A stretch of DNA of 64,000 nt from contig DAOQSN010000031.1 in the NCBI GenBank assembly GCA_035356615.1, forward strand, positions 4,605 to 68,604. Direction: 5' to 3'. Shown piece by piece: positions 27,291-34,779 of the stretch (position 1 is its first letter; every line of letters starts with the position of its first letter). The position numbers and the translations under genes were made by a program. The notes under the pieces were generated by a model. It saw only the letters and a program-made list of their open reading frames with translations. It did no database searches and had not been told where the DNA came from. The DNA comes from JAKQDH01 sp029558835 (GTDB taxonomy: Bacteria > Planctomycetota > Phycisphaerae > UBA1845).

Positions 27291-28499
27291 ATGGGCAGCC
27301 TGCTGGCAACCCACACGTCGCACTTCGTCCGCGGGCCGGATGGCCATGTCTATTCCCCCGAGACGCTGCTGGGCTACGCCTTCTGGACCCGCTACTTGGT
27401 GGTGTTCGAGGGGGTGAGCGTGGTCGCGCGTGTGGCGCGACGAGCAAGCGTTCCCGGTGACCTGCCCCGGGCCGACGGGCCGGGTGTGGAGTTTCTCGAC
27501 CTGCCCGACTACCTGGGTCCGTGGGAGTACTTGGCGCGGCGGGCGGGTCTGGGGGCCCGGGTGCGTGCGGCCGTCGGGCAGCATGACGCGTATTGCCTCC
27601 GCGTCCCCTGTGCCAACGCGACGCTCATCTGGCATGAATTGCGGCGGCGGGGCCTGCCGTTTGGCCTGGAAGTCGTGGGGGATCCGGCGGACTCGCTGGG
27701 TGCCGGCGCGGTGCGTTCGCTTGCCCGACCCCTGGCCCGTTGGTCGGCTGTGCGCGCCCTGCGGGCCCAGTGCCGGACCGCCTGTGCAACGGCCTACGTG
27801 ACGAGGGAGATGCTTCAGCGGCACTATCCCCCCGCGCCGGGTGCCTTTACCACGCACTACTCGTCGATCGAGTTGCCGCCCGAGGCGTTCGTGGTGGAGC
27901 CGCGGACGAACCTGGGGGCTGGGCATCGGCTGGTCTACGTGGGCACCCTGGAGGTATTGTACAAGGCGCCTGACGTGCTCATCCGAGCGCTGGCGTTATG
28001 CCGACCACACGAGGTGCGTTTGACGATCGTGGGTGAAGGTCGGGAGCGAGCGGGGCTCGAAGCATTGGCACGCGACGTAGGCGTGCGCGACCGCATCACC
28101 TTCGCGGGTCGGCTGCCGGCGGGGGCCGCGGTCCGCGAGGTGCTGGATACTGCGGACCTCTTCGTGCTGCCGTCGCGGCAGGAGGGCCTGCCCCGGGCGA
28201 TGATCGAGGCGATGGCCCGCGGCCTGCCCTGTCTCGGCTCGACGGTAGGGGGCATTCCCGAGTTGTTGCCGGCAGAGGACATGGTGCGGCCGGGCGACGC
28301 CAAGGTGCTGGCGGCGAAGATTACGGAAATGCTTGCGGACAATGACCGGCTGTGCGCCTGCGCGCGGCGCAACTTGGCCTTGGCGCAAGAGTACGTGCAG
28401 GAGGCGCTGGCCCAGCGACGCCGCGTGTTCTACCAGGCACTGGATCAGGCGTCCGCCAGGTGTGGGGCGGCGCGGGCTGCGCAGGGAGACCGGGGTTGA
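27291..28499 (+). CDS. GT4 family glycosyltransferase, paralogue 2
   Basis: A 402-aa GT-B enzyme, paralogous to the product at 22821-23996. Shared landmarks include F-V-R-G-P-D-G-H-V-Y near the start, L-G-P-W-E-Y-L, Y-S-S-I-E-L-P-P-E-A, K-A-P-D-V-L-I-R-A-L, and R-Q-E-G-L-P-R-A-M-I-E-A-M-A-R-G-L-P-C-L-G-S. It would transfer a related sugar to a neighbouring position of the repeat unit. ATG 27291 was chosen by alignment with the paralogue; a TTG at 27270 is in frame upstream. The stop overlaps the next gene by four bases. Confidence 0.8.
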   Translation: MGSLLATHTSHFVRGPDGHVYSPETLLGYAFWTRYLVVFEGVSVVARVARRASVPGDLPRADGPGVEFLDLPDYLGPWEYLARRAGLGARVRAAVGQHDAYCLRVPCANATLIWHELRRRGLPFGLEVVGDPADSLGAGAVRSLARPLARWSAVRALRAQCRTACATAYVTREMLQRHYPPAPGAFTTHYSSIELPPEAFVVEPRTNLGAGHRLVYVGTLEVLYKAPDVLIRALALCRPHEVRLTIVGEGRERAGLEALARDVGVRDRITFAGRLPAGAAVREVLDTADLFVLPSRQEGLPRAMIEAMARGLPCLGSTVGGIPELLPAEDMVRPGDAKVLAAKITEMLADNDRLCACARRNLALAQEYVQEALAQRRRVFYQALDQASARCGAARAAQGDRG

Positions 28500-29662
28500 A
28501 ACCTGGCGTCAGAATCGCCTTCGTCAGTGCGCAGGCCTCGACGCTGCGGGCGTTCTACCTGCCGCTGCTCCGCGCGTTGAACGCGGCCGGGGCGGAGGTC
28601 ATCGTCGTGGCCAACGGCGATGCGGATCTCGATGCGTTAGAGCGCGCAAGTCTGGCCCGCGTCTACGCCGTGCCGCTGTTGCGGCGCATCTCGCCGGTGC
28701 TGGACGCCCGATCGCTGCGGCGGGTGGTGCGGCTCTTTCGCGCTGAGCGACCGGATATCGTGCACAGCCACATGGCGAAGGGGGGGCTGGTGGGCATGTC
28801 GGCCGCCCGGCTCGCGGGCGTCCGGCACCGGCTGCACACCCTGCATGGTCTGCCGCTGGAGACCGCCCGGGGGCTGACCCGTCACCTGCTCGGGTCTGCT
28901 GAGCGTCTGACTTTCCGCCTGGCGCAGCGGGTCTGCGTGGTCAGCGAGAGCCTGCGTCGGCGGGCGGTGGAGTTGCGTCTGTGTTCTGCGGACAAGACGC
29001 TGGTTCTCGGGGCCGGGACCGCGTGCGGGCTGTCGCTGGAGCGGTTCACGCCGACGGCGGACGTGCGGGAGCGTGGTCGGCGCAAACGTCGCGAGTTCGA
29101 CATCCCTGTGGACTCCCTGGTAGTGGGTTTCGTGGGCCGGCTCGTGTATGACAAGGGCATCCACCTGCTGGTGAAGGCGTTTGTCGAGTTGGCGAACCGA
29201 CGGAACGATCTTCACCTGCTGCTGCTGGGCGATCATGAATCGTACCGCGGTGCAGTGCCCGCCGACGCGGTCGAGACGATTCGGCGTCATCCGCGCATCC
29301 GGCATGCCCCTTTTGACTGGGACCCGGTGCCGTACTACGCGGCCATGGACGTCGTGGTCCTGCCGACGTACCGTGAAGGGTGGGGGTACACCTTGTTGGA
29401 GGCGGCGGCGATGGGTCTGCCCGTGGTGGCCACGCGGACGACCGGCTGCGTCGATGCGGTGCGGGACGGCGAGACAGGGCTGCTCGTCGACGTTGGCGAC
29501 GTGGCCGGGTTGATTCGCTCGCTCGAACAACTGCTGCGCGATGCCGACCTGCGGCAGCGGCTGGGTCGGGCCGGGCGGCAGCGCGTGGAAGCCGAGTTCA
29601 CGGATCAGCGTCTGGTCGCTGAACATCTCAGACTGTACGAGGAGCTATCGGGACTGGTTTGA
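28496..29662 (+). CDS. GT4 family glycosyltransferase (CapM/PglA-like)
   Basis: A 388-aa GT-B glycosyltransferase. N-terminal donor-fold landmarks are I-A-F-V-S-A-Q-A-S-T-L-R-A-F, P-D-I-V-H-S-H-M-A-K-G-G-L-V-G and H-T-L-H-G. The C-terminal half has V-G-F-V-G-R-L-V-Y-D-K-G-I-H-L-L, P-T-Y-R-E-G-W-G-Y-T-L-L-E-A-A-A-M-G-L-P-V-V-A-T and G-E-T-G-L-L-V-D-V-G-D. It transfers a sugar to an undecaprenyl-linked intermediate. TTG 28496 overlaps the previous stop (TTGA) and has GGGAGA six bases upstream. Confidence 0.85.
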   Translation: MKPGVRIAFVSAQASTLRAFYLPLLRALNAAGAEVIVVANGDADLDALERASLARVYAVPLLRRISPVLDARSLRRVVRLFRAERPDIVHSHMAKGGLVGMSAARLAGVRHRLHTLHGLPLETARGLTRHLLGSAERLTFRLAQRVCVVSESLRRRAVELRLCSADKTLVLGAGTACGLSLERFTPTADVRERGRRKRREFDIPVDSLVVGFVGRLVYDKGIHLLVKAFVELANRRNDLHLLLLGDHESYRGAVPADAVETIRRHPRIRHAPFDWDPVPYYAAMDVVVLPTYREGWGYTLLEAAAMGLPVVATRTTGCVDAVRDGETGLLVDVGDVAGLIRSLEQLLRDADLRQRLGRAGRQRVEAEFTDQRLVAEHLRLYEELSGLV

Positions 29663-29702
29663 CGTGTGGGTGACAGAAGCGGCGGGCGCAGCGGCCAGGA
29701 AA

Positions 29703-29785
29703 GGTAGCGTCGGCCCCCCGTGGCCGACGTGATACGCCGCGACGTTTCCGCCGCCTGCGTCGCCTGCCGGGGGGGCGACGCTACG
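29703..29785. repeat. REP-like hairpin doublet with inverted ends
   Basis: Outer inverted ends GTAGCG (29704-29709) and CGCTAC (29779-29784) enclose two hairpins: CGTCGGCC/GGCCGACG (29708-29729) and GCGTCGCC/GGCGACGC (29757-29781). It lies between the last glycosyltransferase and the DUF2723 gene. Confidence 0.6.
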
Positions 29786-29900
29786 AACGCACCGATCCTG
29801 CCCCGCCCAGCAACCCGCCTCGTCTGTCACGGACTCAGGTTCGACCGGCGCCACGGGCAAGGCTTGACCGCCGGCCCGATCTCGACGGAGAATCACCAGG

Positions 29901-31490
29901 ATGCCCGCTACGGACACACAGAATGAGCCGCTGGCACTGGAGCCACTGGCGATCGGGGCCGTCGCGCCGGGGCAGGCGTGGTGGACTGCTCTCCTCGCGG
30001 CCGCGGCCCTGTATGCGGCCACGCTCGCGCCCGGGGTGCTCTGGGGCGACTCCGGGGAAGCCCAGTTGCACGTGTACTTGGGCGGCTGGTATGTCAACGG
30101 TGAGATCGTCCGCTCGCACGTTGTGTACTACGCCGTCGCGCGCGGGCTGGGCTGGCTCTGGGCGTTGCCGGCCGCCCTGGCCGGCAACGTCACGTCGGCC
30201 GTGATGGGCGCGCTGACGGTGGCGAACGTCGCCTGGCTGGCGGCCCGCCTGCTGCGCGAACGGGTCAGCGTGGTCGCGGCGACGGGGATGCTGGCCCTGG
30301 CACACACGCACTGGCAACTGAGCACGTCGGCCGAGGTCGTTACCACTTCCTCCGCTCTGCTGACGGCGGAGCTTATCTTCCTCGTGCGGGCGGTGCAGAC
30401 GCATCGGGTGCGCTTCGTGGTCCTGACGATGTTGGCCAACGGGCTGGGTGTCTCCAACCACAACTTTGCGCTGCTGATGTGGCCGGTGTATGCGTTGGTG
30501 GCGCTACGCTGGCAGCGGACGTTTGCCCGGCGGCGGACGCAGGCCTTGCTGGGGGCGGGCGGCGGTCTGCTCCTGGGGATGGCGCCGGTCCTGGTACTGG
30601 GTGTGCATGACTGGCTGGCGCGCGGGAGTCTCGCGGGCACACTCGAGTCCTTCCTGGTCGGACACTACGGGCGCCACGTGGCCAACCTGGAGCGTCTGCC
30701 CGCGCTGGCGGCTCGGGCCGGGCTGGCGGCGCTGCTGAACTTCCCGACGCCGCTGTGGCTGCTTGTTGTCCCCGGGAGCATTCGCCTGTACCGGCGCTCG
30801 GCGGGGCCTGTGTGGTGGGTGCTGGGTGGGGCGACGGCGGTTCATCTCGCGTTCGTCTGTCGGTACGATGTGCCCGACCAGCATACGTTCCTGGCGCCGG
30901 TGTGCACGTTGCTGGCGCTGTTCCTGGCGGCGGGCGTGGACGCCTGCGTGGCGTGGCGGGGTGCCCGTGCGGTGCGGGTGCTGCTGTTGCTGCTGGCTGT
31001 GCCCGCGCCGGCCGTGTACGCTGCCTTGCCGACCCTGCTGCGCAAGCACGCCGCGGAGCTGACGATCATCCCGACCCGTCCGGTTCCTTATCGTGATCCG
31101 TGGACGTGGTTCGTCCGGCCGTGGCGACGCGGTTACGATGGGGCGGATCGTTTCGCCCGCGAGACGCTGGCCGCGCTACCGCAGGGGGCGTTGTTGGTTG
31201 TCGATGCCACCCTGTGCCCGCCGCTGAACTACGTGCAGGCCGTTGACGGGCTGCGACGCGACGTGCGGCTGGACTGCTGGATCGCGCGACAGGCGTGGCT
31301 CGAGGCTGTGGAGACCGACGAGGCTTGGACGACCCTGCGCGGGACGAAGTGTGCGGCCGGGCTGCTGTTCACGACGGCGATTCCACCTCAGAACACGCCG
31401 CAGTGGTTGCGCGATTGGCACGCCGGCGGGCGGGTGCGTTGTGAGCCGGTAGGCCACGTGTACCGGGTGGTCCCGACCGCGGGTTTCTGA
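29901..31490 (+). CDS. DUF2723 family GT-C-like membrane protein
   Basis: A 529-aa membrane protein with ten or more hydrophobic segments. The DUF2723 signature is at the first loop: A-P-G-V-L-W-G-D-S-G-E-A-Q (about residues 45-57), where the acidic residues correspond to the GT-C catalytic/metal site. N-G-L-G-V-S-N-H-N-F is also typical. Such proteins probably glycosylate a protein or lipid on the outer face of the membrane using a polyprenyl-phosphate sugar. It is the last plus-strand gene of the glycan cluster. The ATG is preceded by GGAGAATCACCAGG. The stop lies at the edge of a small inverted-repeat element. Confidence 0.75.
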   Translation: MPATDTQNEPLALEPLAIGAVAPGQAWWTALLAAAALYAATLAPGVLWGDSGEAQLHVYLGGWYVNGEIVRSHVVYYAVARGLGWLWALPAALAGNVTSAVMGALTVANVAWLAARLLRERVSVVAATGMLALAHTHWQLSTSAEVVTTSSALLTAELIFLVRAVQTHRVRFVVLTMLANGLGVSNHNFALLMWPVYALVALRWQRTFARRRTQALLGAGGGLLLGMAPVLVLGVHDWLARGSLAGTLESFLVGHYGRHVANLERLPALAARAGLAALLNFPTPLWLLVVPGSIRLYRRSAGPVWWVLGGATAVHLAFVCRYDVPDQHTFLAPVCTLLALFLAAGVDACVAWRGARAVRVLLLLLAVPAPAVYAALPTLLRKHAAELTIIPTRPVPYRDPWTWFVRPWRRGYDGADRFARETLAALPQGALLVVDATLCPPLNYVQAVDGLRRDVRLDCWIARQAWLEAVETDEAWTTLRGTKCAAGLLFTTAIPPQNTPQWLRDWHAGGRVRCEPVGHVYRVVPTAGF

Positions 31491-31593
31491 GAAAACGGGA
31501 CAGGTTCGTTTTTTCTCGCGGCAACACGAGGAGCGAGCGACACGGAAGGCGGTACCGTGCACATAACACCAGAGCGGCCGTGTCCCGTTTCTG
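31488..31593. mobile_element. Small RAYT-type inverted-repeat element without transposase
   Basis: The left end reads GAAAACGGGACA (31491-31502), and the right end TGTCCCGTTTCTG (31581-31593) is its inverted copy with one base missing. Inside the left end is AGGTTCGTTTTTTCTC. The arrangement matches the ends of REP-associated transposase units, but the ~100-bp interior has no gene of its own. The HAD gene's ribosome site and GTG start lie inside it. Confidence 0.5.
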
Positions 31594-32240
31594 CGGCGGG
31601 CGTCATCTTTGACATGGACGGCGTGCTTGTTGATTCCGCTGACGCCCATTTTCATAGTTGGCGTCAACTGGGGGAGGAGCACGGCGTCGCCATCACGCGG
31701 GATGCCTTTGCCGCGACGTTCGGGCGTCAGAACCGCGATATCGTGCCCCTGTTCTTTGGACCGGGGGCGGCGACGCGGCTGCAGACGCTCGCGGGGCGCA
31801 AGGAAGAACTGTATAGAGAGATCATCCGCAGCCGTGTTCCCGCTGTTCCCGGGGCCGTCGCCCTGGTCCGTTCCTTGCACGCCGCGGGGGTTCACCTTGC
31901 CATCGGTTCGTCCGGACCGTTGCCCAACGTTCAGACTGTGCTGGACGGCATGGGTATCGCCGGGTTGATGGAGGTTATCGTCAGCGAGCAGGACGTGACC
32001 CGCGGGAAGCCGGACCCGCAGGTCTTCGCCCTGGCCTGCGCGCGTCTGGGTTTGGCGCCCGCGCGCTGCGTGGTGATTGAGGACGCACCGGCGGGCGTGG
32101 AGGCCGCCCGCGCCGCCGGCACGCGCGTGGTGGCCGTCCTGATGCACCACCCACGGGAGTCGCTTGCGGGGGCTGATCTGATCGTGGGCCGGCTGGGCGA
32201 CCTCTGCGTCGCCGATCTGATGGCACTGGTCAAGGCGTGA
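31557..32240 (+). CDS. HAD-superfamily hydrolase (beta-phosphoglucomutase-like)
   Basis: A 227-aa HAD subfamily IA phosphatase or phosphomutase. Motif I is V-I-F-D-M-D-G-V-L-V-D-S (about 16-27), motif II is A-I-G-S-S-G, motif III is the Lys in R-G-K-P-D-P, and motif IV is V-I-E-D-A-P-A-G-V-E-A-A. The D-x-D-G-V pattern and helical cap fit beta-phosphoglucomutase-like sugar-phosphate enzymes. The start is GTG 31557 with GGAAGG seven bases upstream. The start region and first dozen codons lie within the small inverted-repeat element at 31488-31593. Confidence 0.8.
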   Translation: MHITPERPCPVSAAGVIFDMDGVLVDSADAHFHSWRQLGEEHGVAITRDAFAATFGRQNRDIVPLFFGPGAATRLQTLAGRKEELYREIIRSRVPAVPGAVALVRSLHAAGVHLAIGSSGPLPNVQTVLDGMGIAGLMEVIVSEQDVTRGKPDPQVFALACARLGLAPARCVVIEDAPAGVEAARAAGTRVVAVLMHHPRESLAGADLIVGRLGDLCVADLMALVKA

Positions 32241-32390
32241 CGCGCACCGCCGCGGGGCGTGCTTGTCACCGGGTCGCGGCAGGTTGATACTGCGCTGACC
32301 GTGCGGGGCAGCTTCCGACCGAAAGGAGTTCGCGTTCTGGAGGCGGTGGGGACGGGGGCGGGGCCCGCGCCGGGTGCTTGGAGAGACACG

Positions 32391-32852
32391 ATGAAGACAC
32401 TCACCTTCCCGTCTCCGTTTCGGCACGAGCATCCTCCCGTTCGCAACGTCAACGACCTGGTGAGTGAGAGGCTTACTCCAGGACAACGGGCCGCGGACCG
32501 GGTCGCGGCCGTCGTCGGCTGCTGGCCTTTCATCCTGGTTCAGTCCGGTCTGCTGCTGGTGTGGGTGGTCCTGAACGTCACGGCGTTCCTGAGGCACTGG
32601 GATCCCTATCCGTTCATCCTGATGAACCTGGTGCTTTCTCTTCAGGCTGCCTACACGGCGCCTATCATCATGATGAGCCAGAACCGTCTGGCGGCCCGCG
32701 ACCGTCTGGCCGCCCAGCATGACTACGAGATCAACGAGAAGGCCGAGGCGGAGATCCGCGCCGTACTCGAACACCTGGCGGCCCAGAACCACGCCCTGGA
32801 GGAGATCCATCGCCTGCTCAGCGGCGTGCCCGGCGCTCCGAAGGAAGCGTGA
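32391..32852 (+). CDS. DUF1003 membrane protein
   Basis: A 153-aa protein with two transmembrane helices (about residues 40-62 and 72-94) and the DUF1003 pattern: A-A-D-R-V-A, G-C-W-P-F-I-L-V-Q, D-P-Y-P-F-I-L-M-N-L and M-M-S-Q-N-R-L-A-A-R-D-R-L. A helical tail follows. The function is unknown. ATG 32391 has GGAGA six bases upstream and was preferred to a longer in-frame reading from 32259. The DedA gene follows six bases later. Confidence 0.85.
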   Translation: MKTLTFPSPFRHEHPPVRNVNDLVSERLTPGQRAADRVAAVVGCWPFILVQSGLLLVWVVLNVTAFLRHWDPYPFILMNLVLSLQAAYTAPIIMMSQNRLAARDRLAAQHDYEINEKAEAEIRAVLEHLAAQNHALEEIHRLLSGVPGAPKEA

Positions 32853-32858
32853 TCGATC

Positions 32859-33452
32859 GTGACCCTCGAGTCGCTGATTCAGACGTACGGGTACGCGGCG
32901 CTGTTTGTGGGGACGGTGCTGGAGGGGGAGACCGTGCTGGTCCTCGCGGGCTTCGCGGCCCACCGCGGCTATCTGTCTTTGCCGTGGGTCATGGTGACCG
33001 CTTTTGCGGGGTCGCTGGCGGGGGACCAGCTCTGGTTCTTCGTCGGTCGTCTGCGTGGCCGCTCCTTCCTCGACAAGCGACCCCACTGGCAGGTGCGGGC
33101 CCGGCGCGTGCAGGCCATTCTGGACCGCTACGGACACCTGGTGATTCTGGCGATGCGCTTCTTCTATGGGCTGCGGACGGTGACGCCGTTTGCCATTGGT
33201 GCCAGCGGGTACAGTCCGCTGCGCTACGCGTTGTGGAACGTGCTGGGAGCGGGCCTGTGGGCGTTTGTGCTGGGCGGCGCGGGGTTCCTGTTCGGGCGGG
33301 CCATGGAGGTCCTGCTTGAGGACGTCGAGCGCTATGAGGGTTGGCTGCTGTTGCTGCTGGCCGCCGGCGGCGGCATCCTCTGGGTCTGGCACGTGCTGCG
33401 AAGAAACGGGCACGCAGCTAGTCTTGGCGATTCGAAGGCGGGCGAGCGGTAG
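32859..33452 (+). CDS. DedA family membrane protein
   Basis: A 197-aa DedA/SNARE-associated (VTT domain) protein with four to five hydrophobic segments. Core features are F-V-G-T-V-L-E-G-E-T-V-L-V-L-A-G near the start, A-G-D-Q-x-W-F, and R-F-F-Y-G-L-R-T-V-T-P-F-A-I-G-A-S-G. The family includes flippases for undecaprenyl phosphate and phospholipids. Its last ~15 codons (from about 33402) are made from DNA resembling a RAYT-type end repeat, so the native C-terminus was probably replaced or extended. Confidence 0.8.
   Translation: MTLESLIQTYGYAALFVGTVLEGETVLVLAGFAAHRGYLSLPWVMVTAFAGSLAGDQLWFFVGRLRGRSFLDKRPHWQVRARRVQAILDRYGHLVILAMRFFYGLRTVTPFAIGASGYSPLRYALWNVLGAGLWAFVLGGAGFLFGRAMEVLLEDVERYEGWLLLLLAAGGGILWVWHVLRRNGHAASLGDSKAGER
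33402..33425. repeat. RAYT-type end repeat at the 3' end of the DedA gene
   Basis: GAAACGGGCACGCAGCTAGT here differs by one base from GAAACGGGGACGCAGCTAGT at 54723-54742. It is a solo end within coding sequence. Confidence 0.55.
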
Positions 33453-33523
33453 GGTGGGTCACGCCAGGGAAGCCCGATGCGGCGCGGCCACGGCGGACGG
33501 CACCCGTGTTGCGTGGGCGGCAG

Positions 33524-34528
33524 TCAGAGGCTTTCCTCGACTTCGGCCGGGCGCGTGATCTTGATGGCGATGTGGTCCTTGTGCCGACCGAGCTTGCCGG
33601 CGAGCTTGTTCCTGCCGGTTACCTGCAAGATGATCTCGCTGCCGACCGGCTTGGTGGTCTGGATGATGTCGCCCGGCTGGAGATGGAGCAGTTCGTGCAG
33701 CTTGATGGTTGTCTCCGCGAGGTAGGCGACGACGTCCACGCGTGTGGCACCGACCCCCTGCGCGATCTCAGTGGACTTGTCTTCCACCGTTGTCCGGCGC
33801 TGATACGCCAGCCAGCCCTGCGCCACCAGCTTGCCGATGACCGGCTCGATGACGTTGAAGGGAATGCACAGGCTCATGGTGCCCGCCCGGCCGCCCATCT
33901 TGATCTCAAACCCGATCACCACCACCACGTCGTTCGGCGCGACGATCTGCACGAGATGCGGGTTGCTCTCCACCTCCACGATGACGAACTTGACGGCCAC
34001 CAACTCCGTCCACACTTCGCTGAGCGTGCTGAGCGCGCGGTCCGTGATGCGCCCCACGAGGCGCTGCTCGATCAGCGTGAGCGGCCGCTGCGGGATGAAC
34101 AGGTCCGAGTTGGAGCCGCCCAGCAGCCGGTCGATGATCGGGTAGATAATGAGCGGGCTGATCTCCAGGCACATCTGCCCTTCAAGCGGGTCGGCCGTCA
34201 GCAGGTTGAAGTTCGTCGGGTTGGGCAGCGAATGAATGAACTCGCTGTAGGTAAGCTGCTCGATGGTGGCCACGCGGATTTCGACGATCGTCCGCAGGAA
34301 GCCTGACAAGGACGCGCCGAGGTTGCGGGCGAAGGCCTCGTGGATGCCCTCCAGCGCCCGCATCTGCTCCTTGCTGACGCGCTCGGGACGCTTGAAGTCG
34401 TAGGTGCGTACCTCCTTCGTCTGGCGCGCGGAGCGGTCGACGGCCTGGGCCTCCAGCCCTTCGACCCCGCCCTGGTCCACGGCCGCCAGTAGGGCATCAA
34501 CTTCCGCTTGATCGAGTACGTCCGCCAT
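33524..34528 (-). CDS. fliM: Flagellar motor switch protein FliM
   Basis: A 334-aa protein with the FliM layout. The extreme N-terminus has the short acidic CheY-binding peptide (A-D-V-L-D-Q-A-E-V-D-A-L-L). Next come Y-D-F-K-R-P-E-R-V-S-K-E-Q, the middle CheC-like domain (E-I-S-P-L-I-I-Y-P-I-I-D-R-L-L-G-G) and a C-terminal SpoA domain (L-Q-P-G-D-I-I-Q). It forms part of the C-ring and receives the phospho-CheY signal. No other flagellar gene is in the window. It converges with DedA, 71 bp away. Confidence 0.95.
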   Translation of the reverse strand: MADVLDQAEVDALLAAVDQGGVEGLEAQAVDRSARQTKEVRTYDFKRPERVSKEQMRALEGIHEAFARNLGASLSGFLRTIVEIRVATIEQLTYSEFIHSLPNPTNFNLLTADPLEGQMCLEISPLIIYPIIDRLLGGSNSDLFIPQRPLTLIEQRLVGRITDRALSTLSEVWTELVAVKFVIVEVESNPHLVQIVAPNDVVVVIGFEIKMGGRAGTMSLCIPFNVIEPVIGKLVAQGWLAYQRRTTVEDKSTEIAQGVGATRVDVVAYLAETTIKLHELLHLQPGDIIQTTKPVGSEIILQVTGRNKLAGKLGRHKDHIAIKITRPAEVEESL

Positions 34529-34602
34529 GCCTGTGTCCCGCGTGCGCGCACAACCTCCGCACCTGTCGGGGATATCGGGAGATTACGTTCTCGGACTTGA
34601 GG

Positions 34603-34741
34603 GGGACCAAGTCGGGCTACGCAAATGGGAAACCGAGAGGGTGTCATGCCCAAGCCGAAGGCGCCGGCATGTTGTGGCTGCCGTGGACGGCTGCGCCGCG
34701 AACGCGCATGGCAGCGCCACGCTCGGCCATGCCACCCCGCG
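34603..34741. repeat. Composite GGCATG element, copy 1
   Basis: A conserved unit: AAGTCGGGCTACGCAAATGG at the left, CATGCCCAAGCCGAAGGCGC in the middle, and GGCATGGCGGCGCTGCGCTT-like DNA ending GGCCATGCCACCCC at the right. Each half can fold into a hairpin closed by GGCATG/CATGCC. It fills the space between fliM and aroA. Other copies lie at 53888-54032, 54811-54955 and a degenerate one at 40326-40445. Confidence 0.6.
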
Positions 34742-34779
34742 ACGTCGATCGGTTTCCCCGTCACGTCGGGCTGCTCGGC

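Noticed and set aside
8405..31490. Exosortase gene within the glycan cluster.
   Set aside because: No protein shows the exosortase catalytic pattern (membrane helices with conserved Cys, Arg and His); the O-antigen-ligase-like and DUF2723 proteins are different families.
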